DNA of 64,000 nucleotides from Pollenia angustigena (GCA_930367215.1 OV884056.1:88981285-89045284); one strand, 5' to 3'. Positions 34,315 to 46,287 are shown, counted from the first letter of the stretch. The notes: generated from the letters alone by a model not told the origin. Program-made: numbers and translations.

Positions 34315-36219
34315 TAGCGTGGCCGTTAGTTGTATGGAGAACTTTTTTTTTTTGATTTCTTATATTCTCCCCCCCCAAATCGGTTCAGTGTTATGTAAAA
34401 AAAAATACAAAAAAATTTCGTAGCGATAAGTTGTGTTTTAGGGGGGGCGTCGGCCCCTCAAAGTTTGCCATCAAGCCAATTATTCAAATGTAATTTGTTT
34501 GCATATGACTATCTCTTAAAAACAACATTTTACAAGAACATGGTATATGGCAATATTTTAGCTCTTCTAGTCAACAACATTAGCCTCGAAGAAAGTTTTT
34601 TGCTAAAATTAATATTTAAGAAAATAATTAAGAAAATAACAACAAAATTCCAAACATTTTATATACGTTTTATATATATAAAAGAGGGATTTAATGTCAA
34701 GTGAACTAATTTTGAAATCGAAATCTTTCGATTTGGATGAAATTTGCACCACCGTTAGTCCCATTGAATAGTAGTTCAGACACAAATTTTCAACAAGATC
34801 GGTCAAAAAGTTTCTGAGTTTAGGAGGGTCAAAATTTGAAATTTTGGCCATACAGGTGTTCTTTCACATCCATGTAACTTATTACCAATTGGGGTTAGCA
34901 AAATTTGTCTCAAAGAGCTTAGATAGCTATTTAATCAATCGTTTTAAAAAAAATTTTTTGGTTTTTTTAAAAAATTTTTTAACATATTTTTTTTATTCCA
35001 AATTTTTAATATTTTTAATTAGGCTTAAGTTCATGAAATTTAATTTTTATTAAATTAAAAAAAAAAAAAGAAAAAAAAAAACAGAAGTAAAGGAAAAAAC
35101 ATGTAAAATCAGTTAAAGTGGATAATCATTCAGGAAAGCAAATTTCGATCTACCAAATGTTAAAATACAATTTGGTTTAAGGATTGATGTTTGACTAGTG
35201 ACGTCAGCAGTCGTCGATGGCTGCGAGTGTAAGACGGCAAATCCATCTGAGGAGATCGAGTGGTTGCGATCGAAACATGTCATGGTAACCTGCCGGCCAG
35301 GGTTCGAGCCCGAGCCACGTCAAGAATGAAAGATTATCAAGAACAATTTTAATTAATTTTCATGTTGTAAAAAATTCCTTTCTTCATAAAAATAATTTAA
35401 TAAAAATTAAATTTCATGAACTTAAGCCTAATTAAAAATATTAAAAATTTGGATTAAAAACCATAAATAGTTCAACAAAATAACCACAATACTAATTATT
35501 TTTTTTATATTTAAAACTTTTTTTTTTTTTTTTGCCAAGTTGTAAATTTAAAAAAAAAATTTTAAAAAATTCAAAAAAAAAACAAAAAAATTTTTTTTTT
35601 AAAGATTGATCAAATAGCTATCTAAGCTGCTTGGGACAAATTTTGCTAACCCCAATTGGTAATAAGTTACATGGATGTGAAAGAACACCTATATGGCCAA
35701 AATTTCAAACTTTGACCCCCCCAAACTCAGAAACTTTTTGACCGATCTTGTTGAAAATTTGTGTCTAAACTACTATTCAATAGGACTAACGTTGGTGCAA
35801 ATTTCATCCAAATCGAAAGACATCGATTTCAAAATTAGTTCACTTGACATTAAATCCCTCTTTTATATATATAAAACGTATATAAAATGTTTGGAATTTT
35901 GTTGTTATTTTCTTAATGATTTTCTTAAATATTAATTTTAGCAAAAAACTTTCTTCGAGGCTAATGTTGTTGACTAGAAGAGCTAAAATATTGCCATATA
36001 TCATGTTCTTGTAAAATGTTGTTTTTAAGAGATAGTCATATGCAAACAAATTACATTTGAATAAATGGCTTGATGGCAAACTTTGAGGGGCGGACGCCCC
36101 CCCTAAAACACAACTTATCGCTACGAAATTTTTTTGTATTTTTTTTTACATAAAACTGAACCGATTTGGGGGGGGGGAGAATATAAGAAATCAAAAAAAA
36201 GAAAATAACGGCCACCCTA
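34315..36219. mobile_element. 1.9-kb hAT fold-back element with a SINE in its loop
   Basis: The ends TAGCGTGGCCGTTA and TAACGGCCACCCTA are inverted. ATGTATAT (8 bp) flanks at 34307-34314 and 36220-36227. Long inverted arms (about 34315-35050 and 35400-36219) are highly similar: two near-identical 79-80 codon frames appear on both arms because of this. Between them lies SINE-like sequence. No transposase. The matched frames 34465-34704 / 35840-36079 and 34609-34851 / 35693-35935 are shadows of the fold-back. Confidence 0.85.
35200..35440 (+). repeat. tRNA-derived SINE-like repeat, copy 1
   Basis: GATCGAGTGGTTGCGATC near 35255 resembles a pol III A box of Ser/Leu-type tRNAs, and GGGTTCGAGCCC at 35300 is a B box. 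The body AATTTTAATTAATTTTC continues to an AT-rich tail. Copies in reverse orientation lie at 56382-56740 and 56947-57205. Confidence 0.6.
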
Positions 36220-36231
36220 ATGTATATACAT

Positions 36232-37530
36232 TAGGGTGACCGTTTAAATTAAAAGTTGGATTTATTTAGGTCTCACTCGCCAATTTGGTGGGTATTGATA
36301 AAAAAACAACTCCAAAAAATTTTTAGGACGATCGGCGAAGGCTAAGCCGTCCCTCAAGCCCGCCAAAGTTTGAGAAAAATTGTAAAGTCCGACTTGTATG
36401 ACTTATATTTAGGAAAATGTTAATTTTTTATAAAAATCGTTTTCTAAGAAGTTGTTGTTAGTAAAGTTTCCAACAACTTTTGCCTTAACAAGTTTTCTCT
36501 AAAACTCATATTGAACAAAACCTAATTAAAATAAAAAGTAAACAGCAGCATTGATGCGAATTTTTTCTTTAGAACTGTTTTTTCTTACACACGTCAATTC
36601 AGCTTTAATATTTGTGTTTGTGTGCGTTTGCTTAAAAAAAATAGTCAAACGCATATAATTTGTTTCTAACGTGCCACGGTTGATAAAGTTCGTGCAATTG
36701 TACTTTGCTGATACAATTCAAAGCCAAAAAGTACGGTGGTACCACCGTGACTCATTTGGTACTATTTCCAAATTGTTCAAACCTAAATATTTATAATTGA
36801 TATAAAATGGCAACTCGTATTTACTGTCCAATGAATATAAACTGATTTCAGTCTTTGGTGCAAATGGTTTTGCCAAAGTGCAAATGCAAATGCAGAATTT
36901 CGTAGCGTTTTTGTAAAATCTGAAATAAACTCTGTGTATGTTGTTGTTGGATTTAACAAAACAGCTATGATATTTTGCATTTGCTCTTTGCAAGCCCATT
37001 TGCACCAAACACTAAACTTCGCTATTGTGAATAGATTTTTGCACTTGATCATTGGACGATTGCATATGCCACATTCTAAATCAAATATCAGCGGCAGCAT
37101 ATAAGGCTTCATGGCAAAATATTATAAAAACAAAGGAACGAAATAGACCATATGTACCAATGGTTTCAAGGGTAACCGAAACAAAAGTCTTTTTCTTTTA
37201 TAAAAAAAAAATATTTATTACTATTGGGGTCGAAAAAGTACGATTGTAGGAGTTCGTAAGTACGTAAGTACGATATTGGTTTTCTCATTTATCATCCCTG
37301 TAACATACCTGCATGCTTTCTTTATTCTTTAAGGGGGCTCTCAAATAAAATTGTCAACACAGACTAGAAATATATTGAAGAAAAAGCCCCAGAACTGCCA
37401 AGGAATCGCCCCAAGGGGGATTAAATATATGACGGACCTTCATTAGTTTAGGGGGGCTCCCATACAAATATGCCGGCTTAATATAATTCTTAAATTTGGC
37501 CACTGCAGCGCCAAGATATAAAATATACTA
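36232..37530. other. mixed repeat remnants
   Basis: TTAGGGTGACCG at 36232 looks like another hAT-type left end directly beside the fold-back, with no matching right end found. TTTGGTGCAAATGG at 36855 is inverted near 37010 with internal AGTGCAAATGC repeats, suggesting a small MITE. The minus-strand frames at 36718-37112 run through that inverted repeat and are not genes. Confidence 0.4.
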
Positions 37531-37536
37531 AATGTA

Positions 37537-38300
37537 CTTCTGACCTAAAAGACTATTTGAGATGTTAGTAGAATTGTATGGCGATTCTTTCTACACTAAA
37601 ACGGCACGTTAGAGGGTTAAAATGTTTTACGAATATTTTATGCATCAAAAAATCGTGCAATGTATTTAAAACGGGTTTTAGAAATTCCGGGCCTTGAATA
37701 TTTTTAATTTTTCTAAAACCCGTTTTACATACAATGCACGATTTTTGTCTTAGAAGACCCCTAGTAAAATTTGATGCAAAAATATTCGTAGAACATTTTA
37801 ACCCTCTAACGTGCCGTTTTACCCTTTAAAATTAGTGTTAGAGGGTTAATATATTCTATGGACAGAATCGCCATACAATTCTACTGAAGACATCTTAAAT
37901 AGTCTTTTAGGTCAAAAGTACATTTAGTATATTTTTTTGACTTGTACCAAACGCCTTTTCAAGAAATTCAAAAATGTCAATCACCGAAATTTCGAAAATT
38001 CGTTTTAGATACATTGCACGAACTTTTGGTCTTTGAAGACCCCTGTAAAAATTTGAAGCAAAAAATCTTCGTAGAACATTTTAACCCTTTAAAGGGCCGT
38101 TTTAGTATACTTTTGTGTAAGAGTTGGGAATAAGGACAAAAATGACCCCTTAAAATTAAAGTTCGAGGGTTAATAAATTCTAAAAAAATAATCGCCATAC
38201 GATTCTACTGAAGACACCTTAAATTATTTTTTAACTCAGAAGTACATTTAGTATATTTTTTTGACTTATATCAAACGCTTTTTCAAAAAATTAAAAAATT
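37537..38300. repeat. fold-back plus tandem duplication
   Basis: About 37537-37682 is inverted at 37715-37925 (GACCTAAAAGACTATTTGAG against TTAAATAGTCTTTTAGGTCA). The right arm is followed by a diverged direct copy (about 37990-38270) sharing GAAGACCCCT, CGTAGAACATTTTAACCCT and ATTCTACTGAAGACA. No coding capacity. Confidence 0.7.
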
Positions 38301-38583
38301 TATGGGCCCATATTTCGGGAGCCCGAGCTAACTTTTCAAAACCCTTTGGCAGAATTGCTCTACTAGTAGTCTACTTTCATTTCGCATTTCAAGTGTTGAG
38401 GCTGGTTTTTTTTTTTTTTTGTTGCACAGTGTAATAAACTAAAAAATTTGTTGCTTGAAATTAAGTACAACTCGTTGATAAGCAGTTAATAAGTTTACAT
38501 TATAGTAAACAATTGCTGAATATTACAAAAATCATATAGGAAAGTGGTGGGTGGGGTAAATACGCATGTTTTAAACCTCTTAA

Positions 38584-38816
38584 CGCCAGTAATTTCTACA
38601 AACAGATATCTAGTCGTGTTCGTACCTAACAGTTATCTTTACTTATCCGGTAACACTATTTTGGTAATTTCCACGTTTATTTTGCCTACGTGAATTAACT
38701 ATCGAAAATCCATGGTGTAAAACACTTTAACCCGAAGGTAAGAAATACGTTTTAAAATTATAAAAACCATAGATATCTAAACACAGCTAGATATCTATTT
38801 GTAGAAATTACGGGCA
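38584..38816. mobile_element. 233-bp MITE, TAA duplication
   Basis: CGCCAGTAATTTCTACAAA pairs with the inverted TGCCCGTAATTTCTACAAA. TAA flanks at 38581-38583 and 38817-38819. AGATATCTAG motifs lie inside both ends. Confidence 0.75.
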
Positions 38817-38824
38817 TAAGTCGA

Positions 38825-39340
38825 CAGATTCATACTTTCAACAACTTCTTGTTTTGCAGTTTTGGTCGAAACCCACTTTCTGCAAGCTTCAATCACTTGC
38901 AGGAACAACTGTTATTCTTCTTCTTCATAATTTGTCGCAAGCATATTAAACTTTTCATACAGTTTGACACCACGCTTAACTATATCATTAGCAACTTTAG
39001 AGTTCACAAAGCGTTCTTAGTGTGATTTTTCCGTTTGTGTGATTTTGAAACCGCGTTTCCTCATGAAAAAGTGGATTTTAATGGCTTTTAGTAATTTCGC
39101 TTCACAGTATGCATGGTGTACTCTCTAATGAATTTAGTCTGGAGTAGGATCAAGTATAACCATCTGCAGTTACGTGTACGGAAAAACGATTTTCTTTTTC
39201 AGTGCCTTAGAAATCATGAAGAATTTCCCTGTCCCAATGAACAATAACTAGATCGTCTAAAGAAACAAATTGCTTTATTTCCTAAGACACAGCTTTTCTT
39301 CCTCTTTCTATTAGCAAAGTAGGGAACAATAATTTTCTCT
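38825..39340 (-). pseudogene. dead transposase-like gene of an insect multicopy family
   Basis: On the minus strand a frame with two stops reads LIERGRKAV, then LDDLVIVHWDREILHDF, then GTEKENRFSVHVTADG. After an apparent deletion a second part reads HHAYCEAKLLKAIKIHFF, FVNSKVANDIVKRGVKLYEK and QVIEACRKWVSTKTAK. The first part resembles the VIHWDGK-type segment of uncharacterised, transposon-like proteins repeated in many insects. Assignment rests on recalled motif similarity, not on a search. Stops and the missing middle show it is not functional. Confidence 0.5.
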
Positions 39341-39533
39341 ATCAGAAACCTTATCGCGATCTAATGCACTTCTTCGTCTGTCTTCGTCTGTGTTGCGTCG
39401 CTAGTGCTTCGATTTGCGTCGTTAATCCAAAAATGTTTGTACAAAGCTTAAACAGAAAAGTGGGATTTCCCGTTGAAGTCTAATGCAAATACTTATGTAC
39501 TTGAAGGTTGTCTGCTGATTGCAACTGGTTTAA

Positions 39534-39661
39534 CGGCCTGTTTTTAGAAAACGTAAACAAGTGAGTGAGTGAGAAATAATATTGAAAACAACAATAAAAA
39601 ACGAAAATTTGTTTTTGTTTTTTCACTCACTCACTTGTTTACGTTTTCTAAAAACAGGCCT
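39534..39661. mobile_element. 128-bp palindromic MITE, TAA duplication
   Basis: CGGCCTGTTTTTAGAAAACG and the following AACAAGTGAGTGAGTGAG are inverted at the right. TAA flanks at 39531-39533 and 39662-39664. Confidence 0.85.
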
Positions 39662-40881
39662 TAAAATTACATTTGCTGAAGTAAACGAGTCAAAAAAAGC
39701 AAATAAGCAAAGAACAAAAACTGGCCATTTTGACTCTTTCTAAATCGGGGGAAAAGGCTGGGGAAAGACACCTTGAACTAGGCTCCTTATGTCATGTTCG
39801 CACGGTGGTTTGGATTACTTCGCTGTCTGTTTTAATTACTTATTTGAATTACGATGTTCGCAAGGCATTTTCCTAATTATTTCAAAAAAATGCATACATA
39901 TAAAATATTTATTTTCCCAGTAAATAGAAAAGCTGTTCGCAAATGAACTCAATGTATTTTTATAATATAAAATTACTTCCTTTTCTTCAGGCCTGCTAGA
40001 TAAATTTGTGAGGAAATCGTAAGTTTCCTGAGAAAAAATAAAAAAAATCGTCTTTATCGTTTCGAAAAATCGTCAAACCAATCGGACAATTTAAAATTGA
40101 GTGGGTTTTTAAACAATTTTTGTTTGATTTTAATAAAAAAAAAAACATTCAAACAAAAACATTATTACTTCATACCCAGCTAGCATTTTCGTGTAAGAGC
40201 TACTGGGAGTCTCATGAAGAGCGTCTTTGATCGTCGATGACCGCATTTTTTAATCGAAGAAGATTCCTCACACGAAAAAAACTGTAACACGAGTGAGATT
40301 ATTTTATAGTACACAGAAAGACGCTTCTTCAATCGTTGTAGGAATCGTTTAAGACGTGGGTCAAGATAATCTAACGAGACGTTTATGTCAAGAATCGTAT
40401 GATATGTATATATTCTCTTACAACTCGTGAAATGTTCGCCGTATACTTGTTGGAAATATGATTTATACAGGAAGTCGTAAAAGGCTCATTAGATAATGGT
40501 TTGTCGAAAGATAAACAAAGTGTAACATTGTTGTCTTTGTACTCTGAAAATAATCCAAGATTTTCTTAAGACTTGCATGTTACAGCCGTACCTAAAAAAA
40601 GCAACACGCGTTTCCTAGTTTTTGAATAAAGTGACCTGAACGCTTTGCAATTGGCAAAACCGATTTTGACAGCTCGTTTAAAAGTGAAGTTTGCCGCTAT
40701 TGTTAATTAGTGCTTTTATCTCTATTTTTATTTAGATTTTTTTGTAGGTTTTATTAAACAAGAAAGCTGTCACTACTACATATCAGCGTAAAAGCTAAGC
40801 GAAAGAAATCGTTCCGCCTCCCCTTTATGTTAAGGTAGGGCTGTTAAACATTCCAAGATTAAAAAACGAAATTGTCAGAAA

Positions 40882-41228
40882 CAGTGTTCGAAAATAAACA
40901 CTAAACATCGTTTTTCAATGTGTTCGGTTCGGCTCGTCAATGTTCGTCCCTTTTGGCTGGTAAAAAAATATATTTTTAAAAAAACCAAATACACACACGA
41001 AAAAAACATTATAGAACATTAAAATATAATGTTTGTCTACAGTATCTCTACAATTGTTCTGTTTTTTAACGAAGAACCGAACATTATATAATGCTCGGTT
41101 CTTTCTTGAAAATAGTTACGAACGGTATTAAGGGTTGTGTATGTCTACACAATCACTAAAAAAAAAGATATCGTTCCTGGTTGTGTGAGCCGAACGTTAA
41201 ATAATGTACTGTTTATTTTCGAACACTG
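40882..41228 (+). mobile_element. 347-bp hAT-type MITE, complete
   Basis: CAGTGTTCGAAAATAAACA is perfectly inverted over 19 bp. GTCAGAAA (8 bp) flanks at 40874-40881 and 41229-41236. A partial copy lies at 622-843. Both features are diagnostic of hAT. Confidence 0.95.
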
Positions 41229-41390
41229 GTCAGAAATATTAAATATTTTATTCAGACTTTGGAGACTGAAAAAATCGTCACTTTTTTAAAAAATCAGCAA
41301 ATCGGCCCTTTGCTAGTTTCCGAACAAAAAATCGTCAAAATGACGATAAATCGTCAAATCTGACAGCCCTACTTTTCTTTGTTTATGTTA

Positions 41391-41625
41391 GTCTGTGTTC
41401 ATACGGCTCTTGTCTCAGTGACATGATTGCTACTTTATAGGCGAGAGGGACGAGGGGAAAAGAAACGAGTACACAGATTCATTCGTTGTTTAATTTTGTT
41501 ATTGTTTTCAATATCAAAAAAGCACATGTCGTCAACATGACATGAATCATTTGAACGCCAATTCAAGTTCAAAGAAGAAAAAGGAAGAATCATGTCAATA
41601 AGACATGAGCCGTATGAACTCAGAC
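41391..41625. mobile_element. 235-bp MITE
   Basis: GTCTGTGTTCATACGGCTC pairs with GTCTGAGTTCATACGGCTC inverted, and the inverted repeat continues with ATGTC text. The flanks are TTA and CTA, a decayed 3-bp duplication. Confidence 0.75.
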
Positions 41626-41866
41626 CTATATATTGTTTGTTTTTTAGTGCTTTGACAGCTGGTGATGGAAAAAAGCGATAAAAATTAGCGATCGCATTGA
41701 TTAAAAATTAATCAACAGGGTAATAAAAATTGAATTACGGACAAATGAGATAATCCGCTCTCAAAATTTTGCACGACGAATTATGTAATTTGAATCATAA
41801 TTAGGCTGTGGATTAGGAATGAGATAGTGAATTACGAAAAAACGCTGTCGTGCGAACATGGTATTA

Positions 41867-42586
41867 TTAAAATCCATTTGCTGTTCCAGTGACGCTGATA
41901 AAATTAAGAAATTTGTTGACACACGAACATCGTTACAATATAAACAGGTTACACAAATGAGAAGTCAATAATTAAAAAAAATGAAGCCACTTTTTGCTAT
42001 TTGGATTGAAGATCAAAATCAGCGCTGAATGAGCTTAAAACAAGTGGTTATTCAAGAGAAAGCTTTAACTTTATTTGAAGATCTAAAATAAAATTATCCT
42101 TTATAAAGTCTATGAAATCAAAATTTATTTTTTCAGCTAGAATTATAAATCTCGGAACCAATTAAATAGAAATCAATACAAATGTATTGCAAATCGTGCT
42201 TCAGTTTGCGTCATTTCGGTTTGCATCGAGTTTTTCCGGTCCCAATTAGCAACGCCAACCGGAGTATTGGTGTAAAAACAAAAAATTCTGATAGTGCATA
42301 GAAAATTATCCTGGAAAATATTGAAGGAATAAGACTATTAAAGTATGAACGCTTCACAAATTGTAATTTGACTTAGAATACACATTCGAATTAATATGAA
42401 AATTTATATTCAACATTTCATTTTTATATTCACATTAAGTTTCATTTCCATATCTTTTGTTTGTACGAAATGTTTTCAATTAATATTATTTTTTTAGAAG
42501 GTCTTTGGTCCGTAAAACTCCACGTAACATAGAGAAGATGTTTTGGTTTTGTGTATGTATATAATTTTGGAAAAATATCCTCTCAA
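41867..42586. other. intergenic DNA, nothing recognised
   Basis: A 39-codon frame from 42183 with two Cys-x2-Cys residues is too short to support. No element ends seen. Confidence 0.35.
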
Positions 42587-43412
42587 CACAGAAAACAAAT
42601 TTTCACCAATTAAAGCATTAATCAAAAATTAAATCAGTTTAAATTAAAAAATTTAATCAAGTGAATTAAACGTTTAATTGATACTACATATTAGTTTGCC
42701 CCAGTAAACAAATTCAGTTGATTAAACGTTTAATTCATTCGATTAAATGTTTAATTAAAACTTATTTTTAAAGTTATTTTCGGGAATACAAAGTTTATTA
42801 TTAATACGATCTTCGTATGACGTGCTAAATTCCCAGTTTTTCATATTTGATAAATACACTGAAATTTATTGTTGAGGGAAAGCAAGCCTCTATGCGCATT
42901 TCGCCGGTTGCTTACACCAGCTCATCAGGAAACCTTTTCCAAAGATTTTTGGCTTTTCTAAAATCTTTGGAAAAGGTTTCCTGATGAGCTGGTGTAAGCA
43001 ACCGGCGAAATGCGCATAGAGGCTTGCTTTCCCTCAACAATAAATTTCAGTGTATTTATCAAATATGAAAAACTGGGAATTTAGCACGTCATACGAAGAT
43101 CGTATTAATAATAAACTTTGTATTCCCGAAAATAACTTTGATAATATAATTGCATGTGCCCGTGCATAAAACTGAATTGGCAAATTGGTTTAGTTCGTTG
43201 TTTTCTTACGAAGACAATAGAATGAAGCGGTTTGTTTTTTAATTTTGTTTTTTCTTTTAACCCACTTACAACTACAATTCGAGTCGGAAAGAACCCAACC
43301 AATTGTAGAGGGATGTAAGAAAAGATAAACTCACTGTTTATTGTTGGTGTTTTGTTTAAACTTATTTTATTTTTGATTAATGCTTTCATTGGTGAAAAAA
43401 TTTTTTTCTGTG
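42587..43412. mobile_element. 826-bp MITE with CACAGAAAA ends, containing a perfect palindrome
   Basis: CACAGAAAACAAATTTTCAC pairs with the inverted right end, and both continue with AAAGCATTAATCAAAAAT. The flanks are AA on both sides rather than the expected TA. The middle is a long palindrome (42770-43139). The minus-strand frame at 43105-43578 runs out of the element and is not a gene. Confidence 0.75.
42770..43139. repeat. 180-bp perfect palindrome with 10-nt loop
   Basis: Left arm 42770-42949 and right arm 42960-43139 are exact reverse complements as far as I can read them. The loop is TGGCTTTTCT. The arms include GAGGGAAAGCAAGCCTCTAT and CGCCGGTTGCTTACACC, which are GC-richer than the surroundings. 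Confidence 0.9.
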
Positions 43413-45075
43413 AACGTTGGCTGTTGACACTTTTTTTGGTACAAATTATGTAATTTTTAAAATTCGAAATTGTACACTTTTTCTTGAAAAAACTGCACAA
43501 AACAGATAATTCTGCACATTTATCAATGCTGTTTCCTGCAAAAATTTGCACGAACTTTTTCGGACATGAATTAAACAATCAGCTGTTTTTTGTTTACATA
43601 CCTTTGCAACTGATACATAAATTAATCAGACAATTTGCAAGCAAAAGAAAAAGTTTAGTTTTTATTGAAAGAAATATATTTAGAATCAAAAAACCTTCAA
43701 TTTTAATGAAAAATCTAAAAATGACAATGATGCAAAAATTTTGTTGTTATAATGTTATGACTTCAAAGAGTCTAAAGTCACTTAAATAGATCTTAATTTT
43801 AAAAGAAAGCAAGAAGTGCAAAAATATTTTTTTTGTCTTCCAACAATTTTGTGAACCTTTGTCAAATTTAGAGTGTAATTTTGATTCTACTCTCATTAGT
43901 CCGAACTTGGCTAAGGTTTTGTGGAATACACCTTATAATGATATAAAATGTATTGTATTTTGTTTTTGACATTTTTATTAACAAATTTATAATTTAGATA
44001 ATTTTAGAATCTATGACAGCAGCTATGGCTACTTTAAGACGCAACATTGTAAATCAATACCGGCTATCATTGCGATTTTAGGAAAGTGTAAGTGTTTTAT
44101 AATTGAAGCAAAGCCGCGAATAAAGTTGTTAAATCCACTTCATGCAAAAACCGTGTTTTTTTACATATTACCGTATTACTTTACTCTTTTACACTCACCC
44201 AAAACTGTGCGCCTTAATGCCTTCAAAATATGATATACATATGATACAAAGAGTCTGCTAGTGGAAGAAAGTTACAAGTTACTAACAAACTGTTACAAAC
44301 GAAATGGTTTTGCAAAGTGGAATCCATTTAAAGCCGCTTGCGTAGTGAAAAAATGTTTTAACTGACATCGCGATTGTGGATATGAAACGTTTTTCCACTA
44401 AAAACAAGATATAAACTGTAAATTGGCATGTAATTTAAGATTTAATTTTCTTGATATTTTGCATAAAAGTTTTTACTATCATTATTTTTAAAAATCTAAA
44501 CAACTAATAATCCTTCCTGTTAAAAACGATTTTTGGCTTTTCTGAAAAATTATTATTTTGTAACTTGAAACGTTATTCGCGGCTGTGCTTCAGTTGATTC
44601 CTTTGTATGGGAAGTGTATTCAATTATCGTCCGATCATAAAATTTGAGACACCAATTTGTAGTTTTATGTATAAAATTAAAACTCGAAAAAATTTCGTTA
44701 AAATATTAAATGCTACGATTCGATTCGTTACGATTTTATACACGTTTAAGTGTTTTTTTTTTATAGATTTGGCTTTTAATGGGCCGGATTTGTTAAAAAT
44801 TTTGCATTGCCATTTTTAATCTCATGAAATTTATCTTTTTACAGGAGGTGTTTATTGGGGGCTATATTTAAAAAAGAGAAAAGAAACATTTATGATTTTT
44901 TTTTCAGAAGGACATTTGGCCCTTTATATGCTTTTTATAGCCTTTTCACACTTGTCAACATTTAACATCAATTTGCGAAGATGTTGGAATTTTCCCATAA
45001 GAAATACATAGGGCTAAAAGTCAAAATATTACAACATCTTCATTTTGTTCCCTTTTACATTTTTCGATTCTTTTA
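43413..45075. other. intergenic DNA, nothing recognised
   Basis: Plus-strand frames at 43484-43789 and 44607-44819 show no recognisable domain and have AT-driven lysine/phenylalanine composition. TAACTTGAAACGTTATTCGC near 44562 resembles text at 19633 near the Helitron helicase end, so part may be Helitron-derived. Confidence 0.35.
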
Positions 45076-45527
45076 AGGTGGAAGTACATAACACGCGTTA
45101 GTTCGTCGACAAGTATCTTGCGTTTATAAACTTTAGCGCGTCAAAAACTGCAAGTTACACAACACGCGTTACAAAAGCCATTCCTGTCAGCTGTTTTTTA
45201 TTTGTTTACTTATTTGTGCATTAAAAACGGATTCGAAAATATATCAAGATTTTGTTACTTTATTAAATTTATTCTTTTTATATAAATATTGTATGTTTTT
45301 TAAGCTCTTCAATAAGTTTTTCTTTCATAATTCACAAATTTGTTAAATTATTATTTTTATTGTCAGCTGATTACTTGTCAAAAACACACAAGTTAACCAA
45401 CTTTCGGGCGCAAACGCGTCAAAATATTTTGCATGTAGCTTGTTCTATGAAAACACACTAGCTTAACTTTTTTTGACAGAAGACGACAGAGCGCGCGCGC
45501 ACTAACGCGTGTTATGTACTTATACCT
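45076..45527. mobile_element. 452-bp MITE, TTA duplication
   Basis: AGGTGGAAGTACATAACACG pairs with AGGTATAAGTACATAACACG inverted, two differences over 27 bp. TTA flanks at 45073-45075 and 45528-45530. Shares the AACACGCGTT core with family A at 2118 and 3988. Confidence 0.85.
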
Positions 45528-45530
45528 TTA

Positions 45531-46287
45531 GTGTCGTCACTAGAAAAGTGGCAATAAATTCTATTATTATTATGGCATCACTGGCTAAATGGAAGTTGCT
45601 TTGAAAGCAGCGTTACCATTTCTCAAGTATTTCACATTTTCAACATCTTCCATGCATTCCTCCGAAATGTAGGCAAGTGTACAAAGAGTATTCCACTAAC
45701 CAACAGCTTACATCTACCATCAAACAAAAATGTCACCATTTTTGAAAAAAATGTTTTTAAAATCAAACTTTTTTTTCTACAAAAGTGCCAACATTTAAAA
45801 AGAAAACACAAAAATGTATTTTAAGTTCAATTTGTTAAAAAAAAAAAACACATTGCTGCTTCTATTTTGTGATTGCCTTAAAAAATACTTTGAACTACTT
45901 AAAAGACATTGAAAAATATCAGTGTAATAAATGGTATATGGGCCACCTAACAGGTTTGTATTATTTTAGTTAACCTTTAATTAGACGCATTCAGAAAATC
46001 GCACAACTAATCGCATGAGGTCTCACGTGACCCCAAAGTTTATTGTAAGTATGTATTGGATTAAAAAAATTAAAAAAAGTATGTTTTGCTAAATTTTTTT
46101 GAGTTATTTTTTTTTATAATGTACATATGTATGTATAAAAAAACAAAAACTGCATATTTTTCTTACAACTATTTAACAAGTTATTAATAAAAAAATCAGT
46201 CAGACTCATCTGCATATACTTACCACGATAAAAAAAGTTACACTATAAGTCGCATGGGGTCAACAAGTATGTATAAGTAAAGCGACA
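45531..46287. other. intergenic DNA, nothing recognised
   Basis: CGCATGAGGTCTCACGTGACC near 46010 and GTCGCATGGGGTCAAC near 46251 form a weak inverted pair. Otherwise no signal. Confidence 0.35.

Larger units (their letters stand above)
39790..41863. mobile_element. 2.1-kb TTA-flanked element with nested MITEs
   Basis: TGTCATGTTCGCACGG at the left pairs with TACCATGTTCGCACGA inverted at the right. TTA flanks at 39787-39789 and 41864-41866. AATTACTTATTTGAATTACG and matching GAATTACGG motifs near the right end are subterminal repeats. Contains a hAT MITE (40882-41228) and a smaller MITE (41391-41625). No transposase seen. Confidence 0.75.

Noticed and set aside
35225..35325. Possible tRNA gene
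   Set aside because: A- and B-box-like motifs are present, but I see no acceptor or anticodon stem pairing; the sequence recurs as a dispersed repeat, so a tRNA-derived SINE fits better.
34465..36079. Two pairs of nearly identical 79-80-codon proteins
   Set aside because: They mirror each other because the region is an inverted fold-back; no domain and no gene context.
42183..42302. Short frame with MYCKSCF suggesting a zinc-finger exon
   Set aside because: Only one Cys pair, 39 codons, no splice donor or acceptor that fits.
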